From assembly GCF_040545805.1 (NCBI RefSeq), contig NZ_JBEPMO010000001.1, positions 1 to 64,000 of the forward strand: 64,000 nt of DNA, given 5' to 3'. The translations under genes and the position numbers were made by a program. The stretch's first letter is position 1. Every line of letters starts with the position of its first letter. Positions 7,697 to 16,716 of this stretch are shown here, piece after piece. Source of the DNA: Moheibacter stercoris. GTDB taxonomy: Bacteria > Bacteroidota > Bacteroidia > Flavobacteriales > Weeksellaceae. The notes under the pieces are model-generated. The model saw nothing but the letters and a program-made list of their open reading frames with translations, did not search any database and was not told the origin of the DNA.

Positions 7697-9640
7697 ATGA
7701 ATAAGACCATTTGGGTATTAATTTTCGCTATTTTAGGAGGACTTTCGTTCGCCCAAGAAAAAAAACACACCGTTCAAGCCAAAGAAACTGTGTATGGAAT
7801 TTCCAAGGAATATGGAATTTCACAAGACGACTTAAAAAAAGCCAATCCCTTTTTAAATGATCGCGGATTGAATATTGGAGATGTATTGATCATTCCTTCA
7901 AAAAACGGATCGGATGGTCAAATTAAAACGACTGTCACGCCCGTAAATTCAACGGAAGTAGGAGAAGTAATCATCCCAAAAGAAGATGATAATTTCATTT
8001 ACTACCAAGTGAAGCCCAAACAAACGATGTATTCATTGACCAAAGAATTTGGTTTAACTGAATCGGCTTTGAAAAGCTTAAATCCACAATTGGAACAAGG
8101 TTTAAAAGCTGGCGATATCATCAGAATCCCAAAGAAACAAACGGAAACCAAAACAGAAGTTATGGTACCTGACGGAATGCATTTGGTGCAACGTGGTGAA
8201 ACCATTTTTTCGTTGGTAAAACAATTTGGGGTGACGGAAGATGAATTTTACATTGCCAATCCAGCCGTTCAAACCAATGGTTTGAAAGTGGGAGATTTCA
8301 TTCATATTCCGAAAAAAGGTTCGAACAAAGCAACAATTCAAGATGGATTTATTGAGCACAAAGTTTCGGCTGGTGAAACCATTTATTCCATCACCAAATT
8401 ATACAAAGTTTCTTTTGCAGATATTTTAAAATTAAATCCTCAATTAAGTGAAGGTTTAAAAGTAGGGATGACGTTGAGAATTCCCTTACAAGATGATGCA
8501 AACATTGTAAAGGCGCCTGGGAAAATCAAACGAATTGACGACAACAAAATCAATTTAGCAATTCTTTTCCCTTTTCATTTAGACAATCCATCGGGAAGTA
8601 AAACCGAAAAAGATATCTCAACCGATTTATTGATTGGTGCAAAAATGGCTTTGGATTCCTTGGCTCGTCAAGGCAAGAAAATTGAGTTGACTGTAATGGA
8701 CACAGAGAACAAAGCGACTGTTTTGGAATCTTTGTTAACTACAACCGATTTTTCAAAATTTGATGCGGTAATAGGTCCTTTGTTTGCGTCTAATTTCAAA
8801 TCATTTGCATCCATGATGACAGGATCTGGAATTCCAGTCGTTTCACCATTGAGTAATGCAGACGATTTAAAAGAATATGAAAATGTGATCATTTCGACTC
8901 CACCTGATTCTTCTTTGGCAGATGCCATTGTGGAGGAAATTAAATCGAATTACAAAGGAGAAAATATTCAGATTTTAACCGATGATCGCGATGAAAAATT
9001 GGCCAATTATTTTTCAGATGAATTGAAAAAGAAATTGAACAATCCTAGTATCACCATTACCAAAGATGTCAACAAATTGGTTCAAAAATCCGAAACTTTG
9101 GATGAAAAATTGAGCGATGGAACAACAGTTAAAAAAGAATATTTCACGCCCACTATTACTGTTTTAGTATCTGGAAATAACGCATTGGGTGAGAATTATG
9201 TGAAAAAATTAAAAACCTTCAATGCTGAAAACTTGTCGGCGTATGGCGTTAAATTCACCAATTCCTACGACATCTACAACGACAAAAACAAAAACAACAT
9301 AGCGTCCTTGAAAAGGATTGGGTTTGTATTCAGCACCGTCCATTTGATCAATGTATATGGAGCTGGAGAACGCAATACCTTGGAAAAATTCATGGATATT
9401 TATTGTTTAACGCCCAACGAATACCAACAAACAGGATTCAACGTTGTCTATGATTTGGTCGATCGTATGAATTCAAAAGGTGATGTATTGAATGCTTTGG
9501 GAGCTGAGAAAACAAGACTTTCTTCTAAATTCCAATATGAAAAAGAAGGAAAAGCCTATGTGAACAAATCGGTACGAATTGTACGTTTATTTGTTCAACA
9601 AGACGAATCACCTGATGATGATGGTTCGATAAAAGATTAA
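7697..9640 (+). CDS. LysM-repeat protein with periplasmic receptor-type domain
   Basis: I start at the ATG 7697 (MNKTIWVLIFAILGGLSFAQ, a signal peptide) rather than the upstream TTG. Four LysM repeats follow (HTVQAKETVYGISKEYG, YQVKPKQTMYSLTKEFG, HLVQRGETIFSLVKQFG, HKVSAGETIYSITKLYK), covering about the first 270 residues and expected to bind peptidoglycan. The rest (INLAILFPFHLDN... to the end) resembles the two-lobed amino-acid-binding or branched-chain receptor fold fused to LysM in Bacteroidota. It is probably periplasmic. It ends in a strong terminator and looks unrelated to the T6SS next door. Confidence 0.8.
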   Translation: MNKTIWVLIFAILGGLSFAQEKKHTVQAKETVYGISKEYGISQDDLKKANPFLNDRGLNIGDVLIIPSKNGSDGQIKTTVTPVNSTEVGEVIIPKEDDNFIYYQVKPKQTMYSLTKEFGLTESALKSLNPQLEQGLKAGDIIRIPKKQTETKTEVMVPDGMHLVQRGETIFSLVKQFGVTEDEFYIANPAVQTNGLKVGDFIHIPKKGSNKATIQDGFIEHKVSAGETIYSITKLYKVSFADILKLNPQLSEGLKVGMTLRIPLQDDANIVKAPGKIKRIDDNKINLAILFPFHLDNPSGSKTEKDISTDLLIGAKMALDSLARQGKKIELTVMDTENKATVLESLLTTTDFSKFDAVIGPLFASNFKSFASMMTGSGIPVVSPLSNADDLKEYENVIISTPPDSSLADAIVEEIKSNYKGENIQILTDDRDEKLANYFSDELKKKLNNPSITITKDVNKLVQKSETLDEKLSDGTTVKKEYFTPTITVLVSGNNALGENYVKKLKTFNAENLSAYGVKFTNSYDIYNDKNKNNIASLKRIGFVFSTVHLINVYGAGERNTLEKFMDIYCLTPNEYQQTGFNVVYDLVDRMNSKGDVLNALGAEKTRLSSKFQYEKEGKAYVNKSVRIVRLFVQQDESPDDDGSIKD

Positions 9641-9658
9641 GGTTTAAATCAAACAATA

Positions 9659-9692
9659 TAGAATGCAGACTTTAGGGTCTGCATTTTTTTTA
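9659..9692 (+). terminator. Rho-independent terminator after the LysM receptor gene
   Basis: Stem AATGCAGAC / GTCTGCATT with loop TTTAGG, followed by eight T residues. It separates the left flank from the T6SS island. Confidence 0.85.
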
Positions 9693-9794
9693 CGAAATAG
9701 TAAAAAAATTAGGTAGTTAGAAATATCCGTTTCAAACATTTATCTAGTCTGATTGTCAAGTCTATTTTCGTTTAAAAACCCGCAAAACCACCCC

Positions 9795-9927
9795 CACAAC
9801 TACTTGACTAATAATTTTTTAACATTCTTTTTCTGGGATTTCTCATTCAGTTTTTCTATCTTCACAAAAGATATTATTTATTATTTACTAGGTATTTTTA
9901 TTTATTAACCTTAAAACTTTTACTAAC
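9795..9927 (+). promoter_or_regulatory. Conserved leader/promoter region of the left tssD arm
   Basis: The sequence before the first tssD of the left arm is almost identical to 45309-45441 before the first tssD of the right arm, including TTCTCATTCAG and the AT-rich TATTATTTATTATTTACTAG. A conserved leader this long implies that both arms are controlled together. No single clear -33/-7 pair stands out. Confidence 0.5.
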
Positions 9928-10314
9928 ATGTCATTTAAAGCAAAATTCAAAGTTGCTGGTAAGGAACGTAATATTCTTCACGTTCATTACGGACTCAAAC
10001 AAGAGACTGACGCAACAGGTCGCCCATCGACCATTTCTAGAGGTGGGAAAATCGAAATTACAGTGGAAGGTACAGGTGAAACCGATCTTTTTGAATGGAT
10101 GACCAATTCATTTGAAAGAAAAGATGGGTCTATCGTCTACCTTAAACGCGACTCCGAAGCTACTCTAAAAGAAGTGAAATTCGAAGAAGCTTACATTGTC
10201 AATTACAAAGAGAATTTCAACTCGGAAGGTGACAATCCTTTGACCGAAACCTTTGTAATTTCTGCCCGTGCCATTGAATTGGGTACTGGAAAACACGTAA
10301 ACGAATGGGTATAA
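9928..10314 (+). CDS. tssD: T6SS tube protein TssD (Hcp), left arm copy 1
   Basis: TssD forms hexameric rings that stack into the inner tube fired by the sheath. The 128-residue protein has the Bacteroidota TssD pattern: MSFKAKFKVAGKERNILHVH, then a T-GRPS segment, WMTNSFERKDG, and a late TFVISARAIELGTG. It differs from the right-arm copy at 45442 by one residue (Asn for Asp in ENF-N/D-SEG). It is the first gene of the left arm after a 130-bp conserved leader. Confidence 0.93.
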   Translation: MSFKAKFKVAGKERNILHVHYGLKQETDATGRPSTISRGGKIEITVEGTGETDLFEWMTNSFERKDGSIVYLKRDSEATLKEVKFEEAYIVNYKENFNSEGDNPLTETFVISARAIELGTGKHVNEWV

Positions 10315-10371
10315 TTTTTTTATCATTTCGTTTATCATTAATCTAATTTTAACTTTTTAAATCTAATTATT

Positions 10372-10758
10372 ATGTCATTTAAAGCAAAACTGGTTGTTGC
10401 CGGTAAAGAATATAACGTCCTTAACATTAACTATGGTTTGTTCCAAGAAACAGACGCGACGGGACGTCCATCTACGGTTACACGTGGTGGAAAAATCGAA
10501 GTCATGATCGAAGGAACGGGTAATACCGAACTTTTCGAGTGGATGACCAATTCCTTCGAAAGAAAAGATGGTAGCGTGAAGTTCTTCAAACGCGATTCGG
10601 AAGCGACTTTGAAAGAATTGAAATTCACAGAAGGATATTTGGTTAAACACAAAGAAAACTTTGATGCTTCTGGTCGTAATCCCCTAACGGAAACTTTTAC
10701 TATTTCTGCTCGTAAGATTGAAATGGGAACAGGTGTTTATGAAAACGAATGGGTGTAA
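10372..10758 (+). CDS. tssD: T6SS tube protein TssD (Hcp), left arm copy 2
   Basis: This is a 128-residue paralogue of the preceding gene (MSFKAKLVVAGKEYNVLNINYG), with the same fold markers (WMTNSFERKDGSVKF, TFTISARKIEMGTG). The predicted protein is identical to the right-arm copy at 45886. The 57-bp gap to tssD1 has no hairpin, so the two are likely one transcript. Having several tube paralogues is common in T6SS-iii; different ones may carry different cargo or cap the tube. Confidence 0.93.
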   Translation: MSFKAKLVVAGKEYNVLNINYGLFQETDATGRPSTVTRGGKIEVMIEGTGNTELFEWMTNSFERKDGSVKFFKRDSEATLKELKFTEGYLVKHKENFDASGRNPLTETFTISARKIEMGTGVYENEWV

Positions 10759-10798
10759 AACCTATTCTTAATCAGAAAATACCTACATAATAAATCAA

Positions 10799-10848
10799 AT
10801 GCCGTTAGAAGCTGTTTTTCGCATCCCTTTTAGCGGCATTTTTGCTTA
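10799..10848 (+). terminator. Hairpin between tssD2 and tssD3 (possible attenuator)
   Basis: An imperfect inverted repeat, AATGCCGTTAGAAG / CTTTTAGCGGCATT, is followed by TTTGC. It is conserved at 46313-46360 in the right arm. It could dampen transcription so that tssD1/2 outnumber tssD3 and vgrG. Confidence 0.5.
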
Positions 10849-10879
10849 AAAAAACACTTACTTAAAACCCTAAAAACAT

Positions 10880-11275
10880 ATGTCTTTCTTAGCCAAATTA
10901 GAAATAGACGGAGAATCTTACAATGTCCTAGAATGCAATCTTTCTTTGCATCAGTCCATTGACAACAGCGGAAAACCTTCTGCTGAACCCCAAGGAGGAA
11001 TTGTCAATCTGGTCATTGAGTCTACCGCTAGCCCCGATTTCTTTCGTTGGATGATTTCCAATACCGAAACAAAAGATGGTGAAGTTATCTTTTTTAGACG
11101 CGACGCCATTTCAAAAATGCGTGACCTTAAGTTTGAAAAAGCTTATTGCATCGGATACAATGAAACGTTTTTAAATGCCAATAGTATCCCTATGCAGATT
11201 CAATTAGTGCTTTCTGCCAAAAATATTTCTATGAATGGTGTCTCTTTCAAACGAAATTGGCCCGTGGAAATTTAA
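10880..11275 (+). CDS. tssD: TssD-like T6SS tube protein, left arm copy 3
   Basis: 131 residues, clearly diverged from TssD1/2 but with the same layout: MSFLAKLEIDGESYNVLEC, the central FFRWMISNTETKDGEVIFFRRD, and a C-terminal VLSAKNISMNGVSFKRNWP. The protein is identical to the right-arm copy at 46393. Because it always sits between the tube pair and vgrG, it may form the ring in contact with VgrG or be tied to cargo loading. That is inference. Confidence 0.88.
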   Translation: MSFLAKLEIDGESYNVLECNLSLHQSIDNSGKPSAEPQGGIVNLVIESTASPDFFRWMISNTETKDGEVIFFRRDAISKMRDLKFEKAYCIGYNETFLNANSIPMQIQLVLSAKNISMNGVSFKRNWPVEI

Positions 11276-11290
11276 ATTATAATAAAAGAT

Positions 11291-12253
11291 ATGAACGAAT
11301 TAGATTATAATATATTTATTGGATTGAGCTTGCATTTTGGTGGAGGAAAACCTGCACATTGGAGCGGAACTGCTGGAGTTGGCATGAGTTATAAAATCCA
11401 AAAAAATGATGGTTTTGGAGCCCAATTCAACGCAAATGCTGCAGTCAATTTTTACAACGGAGGTTTTGGTGCGCTTTCTTCTGGAAACAAACTGCATATT
11501 GATCAGGTTTACTCCGCTGGGGTAACCTTGGGTAGCGGTCGTGGTGAGCCTATGACGATTTATCCATTGCATTTGGATTCAGGTTCAGGAATGGTTGATC
11601 ATTTTAAATATTCGGGAAGTATTGGAACCAATATCATTCGAAACAATAGTGGCCGTAACCAACAAGTTGGATTTACACAATTAAGAGCTTTCAGTGGAAG
11701 CTTCAGCTTTTACAATGATTTTGGCGGATTTCAGAAAATCGGAATTGCTGACGGATATGACCGTTGGTGGACAGGTGGCGGAAATTTAACCATCGGATCT
11801 CGAAATAGTGAATTTCAACTTGTCATTGGTAGTGATGTTTTCACAGCTGACACGAATAGTCAAATCCGATATGGAGATAATCAAAATGACGAAACAAAAG
11901 CCTATATTTTTGATCAATTGGAAGAAAATAATCCACGTCCTGGAGGAATTTTCAACAAGGAAACCTATTCATACTCTCCAAATTTTGCAGGTGAACTAAA
12001 CCAGGACTATTTGACAAGGTATCGAAAAGGAACAATTTTTAATCAAAATGCCCATTCATTTGATTTGAATCAAGGTAGAACTTCTTTTCGTTTAAATACT
12101 CCTTATGGTCAATTTGGAGCCAATCGAATGGGACAATCCAGTATGATCAGTCAAGATTTAATTCATCGAATGATTAATTTTCATTTGATTCCTTCCACTC
12201 GACCGAACAGTTGGGAATTTCAATTTAAAAATCAACCAAATTTTGGAAATTAA
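11291..12253 (+). CDS. Candidate T6SS toxin inserted between tssD3 and vgrG1
   Basis: 320 residues with no signal peptide, Gly/Asn/aromatic-rich and beta-dominated (LSLHFGGGKPAHWSGTAGVGMSY; FGAQFNANAAVNFYNGGFGAL; FSFYNDFGG). The pattern recalls polymorphic toxin type 23 (Ntox23), but I cannot confirm the match. It begins 15 bp after tssD3 and is followed 2 bp later by a small lipoprotein gene. That toxin/immunity spacing suggests a tube-carried effector acting in the periplasm. The pair is absent from the otherwise identical right arm. Confidence 0.55.
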   Translation: MNELDYNIFIGLSLHFGGGKPAHWSGTAGVGMSYKIQKNDGFGAQFNANAAVNFYNGGFGALSSGNKLHIDQVYSAGVTLGSGRGEPMTIYPLHLDSGSGMVDHFKYSGSIGTNIIRNNSGRNQQVGFTQLRAFSGSFSFYNDFGGFQKIGIADGYDRWWTGGGNLTIGSRNSEFQLVIGSDVFTADTNSQIRYGDNQNDETKAYIFDQLEENNPRPGGIFNKETYSYSPNFAGELNQDYLTRYRKGTIFNQNAHSFDLNQGRTSFRLNTPYGQFGANRMGQSSMISQDLIHRMINFHLIPSTRPNSWEFQFKNQPNFGN

Positions 12254-12255
12254 GG

Positions 12256-12822
12256 ATGAAATGGTCTCAAATCATATCACTTATTGGGCTTGGAGGATTG
12301 GCGTCTTGTCATGCTCCATTATTACTAACAGAACTTAGTCCTGAAACAAAACCTTTAGAAAAGTACAAATTATATAATCCTAATTTCGAATTGGCTGAAA
12401 CATCTGCATTGCGTATTGATGGTTTCTATTTCAGTAAAGGAGAAGAAAGAAAAGTTCCTTTTAGTCTAAAACAATATCAAGAGGCAAAAAAAAACAACAA
12501 TCCACCAGCTGGATTTGAATTATCAGAATTATCCATTACAAAAGATACCATTCTTATTGTTTACAACATCTATACGTTACAATTTTTTAAAAATGGAACT
12601 TATTCAAGCCGTGTGTATACAAATAAAACCATAGAAGAAATATACATTGACAAAAAGCAATTAAATGAAACAATCGGCAACAGTGTTTATAAACTAGATG
12701 AAAATCAAATTAATTATGAATTTTATTCTAAAATGTCAGGATTCAACTATGCCCAAGGAAAAGTAACTCAAGACAGTGTTACTTTCGGAAATAGTGATCC
12801 CTACCAATTTACACAATTCTAA
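12256..12822 (+). CDS. Lipoprotein, candidate immunity to the tssD-linked toxin
   Basis: 188 residues with a lipoprotein signal (MKWSQIISLIGLGGLASC, Cys 18). The mature part has alternating strands and no recognised domain (ELSELSITKDTILIVYNIYTLQFF). It starts 2 bp after the toxin candidate and ends 16 bp before vgrG1. The lipoprotein form implies protection in the periplasm. The immunity role is inferred from position. Confidence 0.55.
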   Translation: MKWSQIISLIGLGGLASCHAPLLLTELSPETKPLEKYKLYNPNFELAETSALRIDGFYFSKGEERKVPFSLKQYQEAKKNNNPPAGFELSELSITKDTILIVYNIYTLQFFKNGTYSSRVYTNKTIEEIYIDKKQLNETIGNSVYKLDENQINYEFYSKMSGFNYAQGKVTQDSVTFGNSDPYQFTQF

Positions 12823-12838
12823 CCTAAAAACCTAAAAT

Positions 12839-14662
12839 ATGTCCATCTCAACCCTAACCAGTATCACGATTGACAACCAACCCCTATTAAAATTCAATCG
12901 CTTGGTGATTGAACAAAAAGTAAACGGTCACCATAAATTTTCGATTGTTCACCACGTCTCCTACGATTTACTTTCTTCAGCTTTGGAGAAAGCCAAATCT
13001 TATGTCGGAGCAAAAGTCTTGATCACCATCAAACCCGTTCAATTTGGAACTGGAAATGAACTTCAGTTTCGGGGAATTGTCTCCGAAGTCAAACTCATCC
13101 GTGCCAATGGTTCAGCCGGTGGAATTCTCATCAATGGCTTCTCTCCTACTTTCCAAATGGAAGGATTGCCCGACACGATGTCTTTTAACGATCAATCGGT
13201 CAAGGAAATTGCCGAACAAATCATTTCCCGATATCCGTCTGACCGACTGGAACCACAAATTGAAATCGAGAATGACGAGGTTAATCCTTTTGTAGTTCAA
13301 TACAAGGAAAGTGATTTTCAGTTTCTTTCTCGAATTGCTCAGAAAAAAGGATTATGGTTTTACTACAACGGACGTGAATTGGTTTTAGGTAAACCCAAAT
13401 CGAAAAACATTACACTCAAATACGGAGAAAATCTTTCCTCTTTCAATCTGGAAATGCGCACCAAACCCGTGAACTTTAGTTTTATGGGTTATGACCCATC
13501 GGCTGCTAGCAATGGTTCGGTGAGCTCTGGTTCCGTGAATTATTCGTCTAATTCTTTGGGCGAATTCTTGTACGAACATTCCAAAAAGTTTTATCCGGCC
13601 GAAGCTCAAATGCTGTACAACAACCCGATCAATAAAGGTTCGGTCGACGAGCATTTGAACAAACGTACCGAAACCCAACTCTTAAGTCAAAGTTCCGATT
13701 TGCTGACCTTGACTGGAAATTCCGATCATCCAGCCATTCGTGTCGGTGATGTCGTAGAAGTAGTCGATCCAGGATTTTCGGTAAACTCGTTGGATGTATT
13801 GAAAATTCAGGAACAGAATTATGGAAAATACCTGATTACCGATATCATTCATATCTGCGACGAAGCAGGAAACTATTCGAACGAATTTCAAGGAATTACT
13901 GCCGATAGTACACTTCCACCCTATGGAAATGTACACAACATTCCCATAGCAGAAACCCAACCCGCTGTAGTAGTCGATAACAATGACCCCGCAGGAATTG
14001 GGCGTGTTCAAGTCCAATTTCCTTGGCAACAGAGAAATAATTCCATTTCGCCTTGGATTCGCTTGATTCAACCACATTCGGGTGGTGGAAAAGGATTTTA
14101 TTTCGTTCCAGAAATCGGTGAAGAAGTATTGGTCGGATTCGAAAGTGGAAATGCCGAAAAACCCTATGTGATGGGAACGCAGTATAATGGAGCGGAATCA
14201 AGTGGGTATCATACATCGGGCAATGATAAAAAAGTCATTCATACGCGTTCAGGAACCAAAGTGATTTTGAATGATGCCGAAGGATCTGTCTTTATCGAAG
14301 ACCCGAGCGGAAATACATGGCTCATGGACGGACAGGGAAATATCAATGTCAATGCGCCGAATGATATTTCCATCAATGCAGGAAAGAACATCAGTATTTC
14401 TGCCGGTCAAAATATCATGACTACGGCAGGAGAAAATTTAACCGAAACTGCGGGTATAAATATAGTACAATCGGCAACGGCAGATTACTCTTTAATGGCA
14501 ACGAATATTTTGGAGATTGCAAGTGAAGGAAGAACGTCCAATGCGCAAAACATTAAAGAACAGGCTCTGGGAATAGAAATGCAATCGACGAAGGAAGATG
14601 TCAATGTTTTGGCAAAAAATGTCGCCAATACAAAAAGTGGTGAATACGGAACCGGACATTAA
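12839..14662 (+). CDS. tssI: T6SS spike protein VgrG1 (TssI)
   Basis: 607 residues. The gp27-like part contains FHKFS/YKESDFQFLSRIAQKKGLWFYY. The OB-fold region contains GIGRVQVQFPWQQRNNSISPWIRLIQPHSGGGKGFYFVPEIGEEVLVGFE. A gp5-like beta-helix follows (SVFIEDPSGNTWLMDGQGNINVNAP). Up to about residue 500 it is nearly identical to VgrG2 at 46818. Beyond that the tail (ISINAGKNISISAGQNI... SGEYGTGH) is different, and that is where the downstream effector would dock. An 11-bp gap leads to the next ORF, probably its own effector. Confidence 0.95.
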   Translation: MSISTLTSITIDNQPLLKFNRLVIEQKVNGHHKFSIVHHVSYDLLSSALEKAKSYVGAKVLITIKPVQFGTGNELQFRGIVSEVKLIRANGSAGGILINGFSPTFQMEGLPDTMSFNDQSVKEIAEQIISRYPSDRLEPQIEIENDEVNPFVVQYKESDFQFLSRIAQKKGLWFYYNGRELVLGKPKSKNITLKYGENLSSFNLEMRTKPVNFSFMGYDPSAASNGSVSSGSVNYSSNSLGEFLYEHSKKFYPAEAQMLYNNPINKGSVDEHLNKRTETQLLSQSSDLLTLTGNSDHPAIRVGDVVEVVDPGFSVNSLDVLKIQEQNYGKYLITDIIHICDEAGNYSNEFQGITADSTLPPYGNVHNIPIAETQPAVVVDNNDPAGIGRVQVQFPWQQRNNSISPWIRLIQPHSGGGKGFYFVPEIGEEVLVGFESGNAEKPYVMGTQYNGAESSGYHTSGNDKKVIHTRSGTKVILNDAEGSVFIEDPSGNTWLMDGQGNINVNAPNDISINAGKNISISAGQNIMTTAGENLTETAGINIVQSATADYSLMATNILEIASEGRTSNAQNIKEQALGIEMQSTKEDVNVLAKNVANTKSGEYGTGH

Positions 14663-14673
14663 TTATAGTAAGT

Positions 14674-14967
14674 ATGGCATCAGAAGGAGGAAATATAATT
14701 AGAATAATTGGCGGGAAATCTGAATGGATTTCAGAAAAAGATTTCAATATCATTGCAACTGAGGGAGATGTGAGTCTTTCGTCACCAACCAAAGTAAACA
14801 TTGAAGGTTTACAAGGTGGACAGAAGTTTGGGGTATATGATTATATAAAAGACCCCTTTATAGGAAATGCTTTTATACCTATTGTCCTAATTGACGATTC
14901 AACAAATAATGATTATGAAGTTATAAAGCAAAAAGAACAATGGGATGAAAATTTAGATGAAGAATAA
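14674..14967 (+). CDS. N-terminal piece of a VgrG1-linked effector (IRIxGG type)
   Basis: 97 residues, MASEGGNIIRIIGGKSEWISEKDFNIIATEG. The start resembles the proteins directly after the orphan VgrG tail (17190) and after VgrG2 (48647), which suggests a shared docking segment. Here the frame stops at 14965-14967, and the continuation into a peptidoglycan amidase lies in another frame. It is best read as the 5' part of a broken effector gene, though a small stand-alone protein is possible. Confidence 0.55.
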   Translation: MASEGGNIIRIIGGKSEWISEKDFNIIATEGDVSLSSPTKVNIEGLQGGQKFGVYDYIKDPFIGNAFIPIVLIDDSTNNDYEVIKQKEQWDENLDEE

Positions 14968-15857
14968 AAAAGCCGAAAATAAATAATATAAAGTTTAAGG
15001 TTTCTGATAAAAAGAAAATAAAAATTAAATTTCAATTATAAAAAGGAAATAGAAAAGCGAATGATAGTGACGGTGGAAATATAAGTGTAAGTTTATTTGA
15101 CAAAAACAAAAAACTTATAACAAAAAACTTACTCATTAAAGATATCAAACACAGAGAAAGTTTTGAATTTGAATGGGATACGACAAAAGGAATATCTCAA
15201 ATTCAATTTTATGCGGATGATAATGATAAATACTTCGATGGTGGAGTTTCCAATGTTCGTTGTGGTGTTTATAAATTATATATTGAGGAAGATAAAGAAT
15301 GTGAATGCTTAAAATTTAAATTAAATGATGGATTTATTTCTGACCCAGAAATAGAGATTTTAAAAAAAGGAAGCACTCCACTCATAGATAAAGATGTTAA
15401 AATAATTGTATTGCATAGAACGCATTACAATTTAAAAAATGATGTTAAAAATTTAATAATAAATAATAAATACCCGGTACATTTTTGGGTTAATGGTGAT
15501 GGGAAAATTTATCAACAAACTAGTTTAAATAATCAATCATATCATATAGGAGTTGCGCAAAAATCACATACAAAAAGTAATAAATGGGGAAATAACAATT
15601 CAATTTCTATAGAAGTCAATGGAGAATATTTTGATAAAAATGGAAAAAGAGCTAATCAAGAAGTGGTTGGTGGATATTGGGAAAAGCCTACTGAACATCA
15701 GTCAAAATCTGTAGCTTGTTTGGTGTGTTTCTTAATGAAACACTACAATCTTCCAATTGAAAAAGTTCAAGTACATGAAGATTTATGTGTAAAAACAAAA
15801 GGGGAAGGTAGAACAGTGTATGATGCTATGTTGCCCTATTTAAAATTAAAAAAATGA
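14968..15857 (+). pseudogene. N-acetylmuramoyl-L-alanine amidase effector module, frame-disrupted
   Basis: From 15042 a long open frame encodes a beta-sandwich-like segment (GGNISVSLFDKNKKLI) followed by an amidase_2/PGRP-like domain. The latter shows IIVLHRTHYN, VHFWVNGDGKIYQQ, the NNNSISIEVNG strand and VHEDLCVKTKGEGRT, with the zinc-type His residues and late Cys. A stop at 15039-15041 and a frame change near 14965 separate it from the IRIxGG N-terminus. A TTG at 15411 could start a shorter form but would remove the first domain. It would cut the glycan-peptide amide bond in a prey periplasm. Either it has decayed or it is expressed in pieces. Confidence 0.65.
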
Positions 15858-15860
15858 TTT

Positions 15861-16697
15861 ATGAAATTATTTTCAAAATACTTTTTATTTATATTTCTAT
15901 TATTTATTAATTGGATAACTCTTTCTTGTAAAGAGAACCAGTTAAATTCTAGTAATAATTTTATATCTCAAAGATCCGAATTAACAATTTACGACACCAT
16001 TGAATTCCCAAATATCTATCACATACCATCCTTACAAGAGTTAACATTAAAATCGTCAATTTTAAGTAAGGAAGCATTTGGAATTCATGAGGATGAAATC
16101 AGATTTATCACAGGAGATATTATAATTTTATCAATAGAAAAAAAATTAATTTACATTGAGTTACTTGCGAAAACAACCGAAGATAATTCTAATTATATTC
16201 AATTGATATCACAAAATTTAAATGATAATAAATTTGAAATTATAAAGAAGTGGGAAATAAACAATTCAAATGGCGAAATAGTAAATTTAAAGGATTTCTT
16301 TCATGAAAATTTCGAGAAAATTTCACTTATTTTAAAGAATGAAAATTCAATATTTCTCTCAAAGAATTTAGAATTTAAGGATTATAGTCAGATTCAAAAT
16401 ATTATTTTAACTGAGAAGTTTGAAGAACATAAAGACGAAATGAATGATTTGAAAATCATAAGTCAACTAATTATTAAGTCAAATCAACCACAACCCCTTA
16501 ATTTAAGTGAATTATCTCAAAATCAAATCTGTCCAAATTGTGATAGCCTACTTATATATAAATCTGATTTCTTAGGAGAGTTAATTTCTACGGAAAAAGA
16601 ATTAAGAATATTAATAATCGGCATTCTTGAACATATTAACCACTCTCCAAGCGCATTACAAATTAGATTAATTAATTTAAATTCAATTAAAAAATAA
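15861..16697 (+). CDS. Lipoprotein, candidate immunity to the amidase effector
   Basis: 278 residues with a lipobox near residue 23 (LLFINWITLSC). It is AT-rich and beta-strand-rich (GDIIILSIEKKLIYIELLAK), with a late pair of cysteines (CPNCDSLLIY). It starts 3 bp after the amidase stop, the classic effector-immunity arrangement, and would sit in the periplasm where the amidase acts. No recognised domain; immunity is inferred from position. Confidence 0.6.
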   Translation: MKLFSKYFLFIFLLFINWITLSCKENQLNSSNNFISQRSELTIYDTIEFPNIYHIPSLQELTLKSSILSKEAFGIHEDEIRFITGDIIILSIEKKLIYIELLAKTTEDNSNYIQLISQNLNDNKFEIIKKWEINNSNGEIVNLKDFFHENFEKISLILKNENSIFLSKNLEFKDYSQIQNIILTEKFEEHKDEMNDLKIISQLIIKSNQPQPLNLSELSQNQICPNCDSLLIYKSDFLGELISTEKELRILIIGILEHINHSPSALQIRLINLNSIKK

Positions 16698-16716
16698 TTC
16701 CTCAACAAATTTATTA

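Larger units (their letters stand above)
9795..14366 (+). repeat. Long direct repeat, left arm (tssD x3 and vgrG 5' part)
   Basis: Leader, tssD1, tssD2, the hairpin spacer and tssD3 (to about 11264) correspond base for base, with few changes, to 45309-46778. The first 500 or so codons of vgrG1 (12839 to about 14366) correspond to 46818-48342. The stretch 11265-12838, with two extra genes, has no counterpart on the right. Confidence 0.85.

Noticed and set aside
7697..9640. LysM receptor protein as a T6SS effector or adaptor because of LysM
   Set aside because: It has a signal peptide and four LysM repeats, is separated from the island by a strong terminator, and its LysM sequences differ from those of the DUF4280 proteins.
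9928..10758. Evolved TssD with a toxin extension
   Set aside because: All six TssD proteins are 128-131 residues and end right after the core fold, so none carries a C-terminal toxin.
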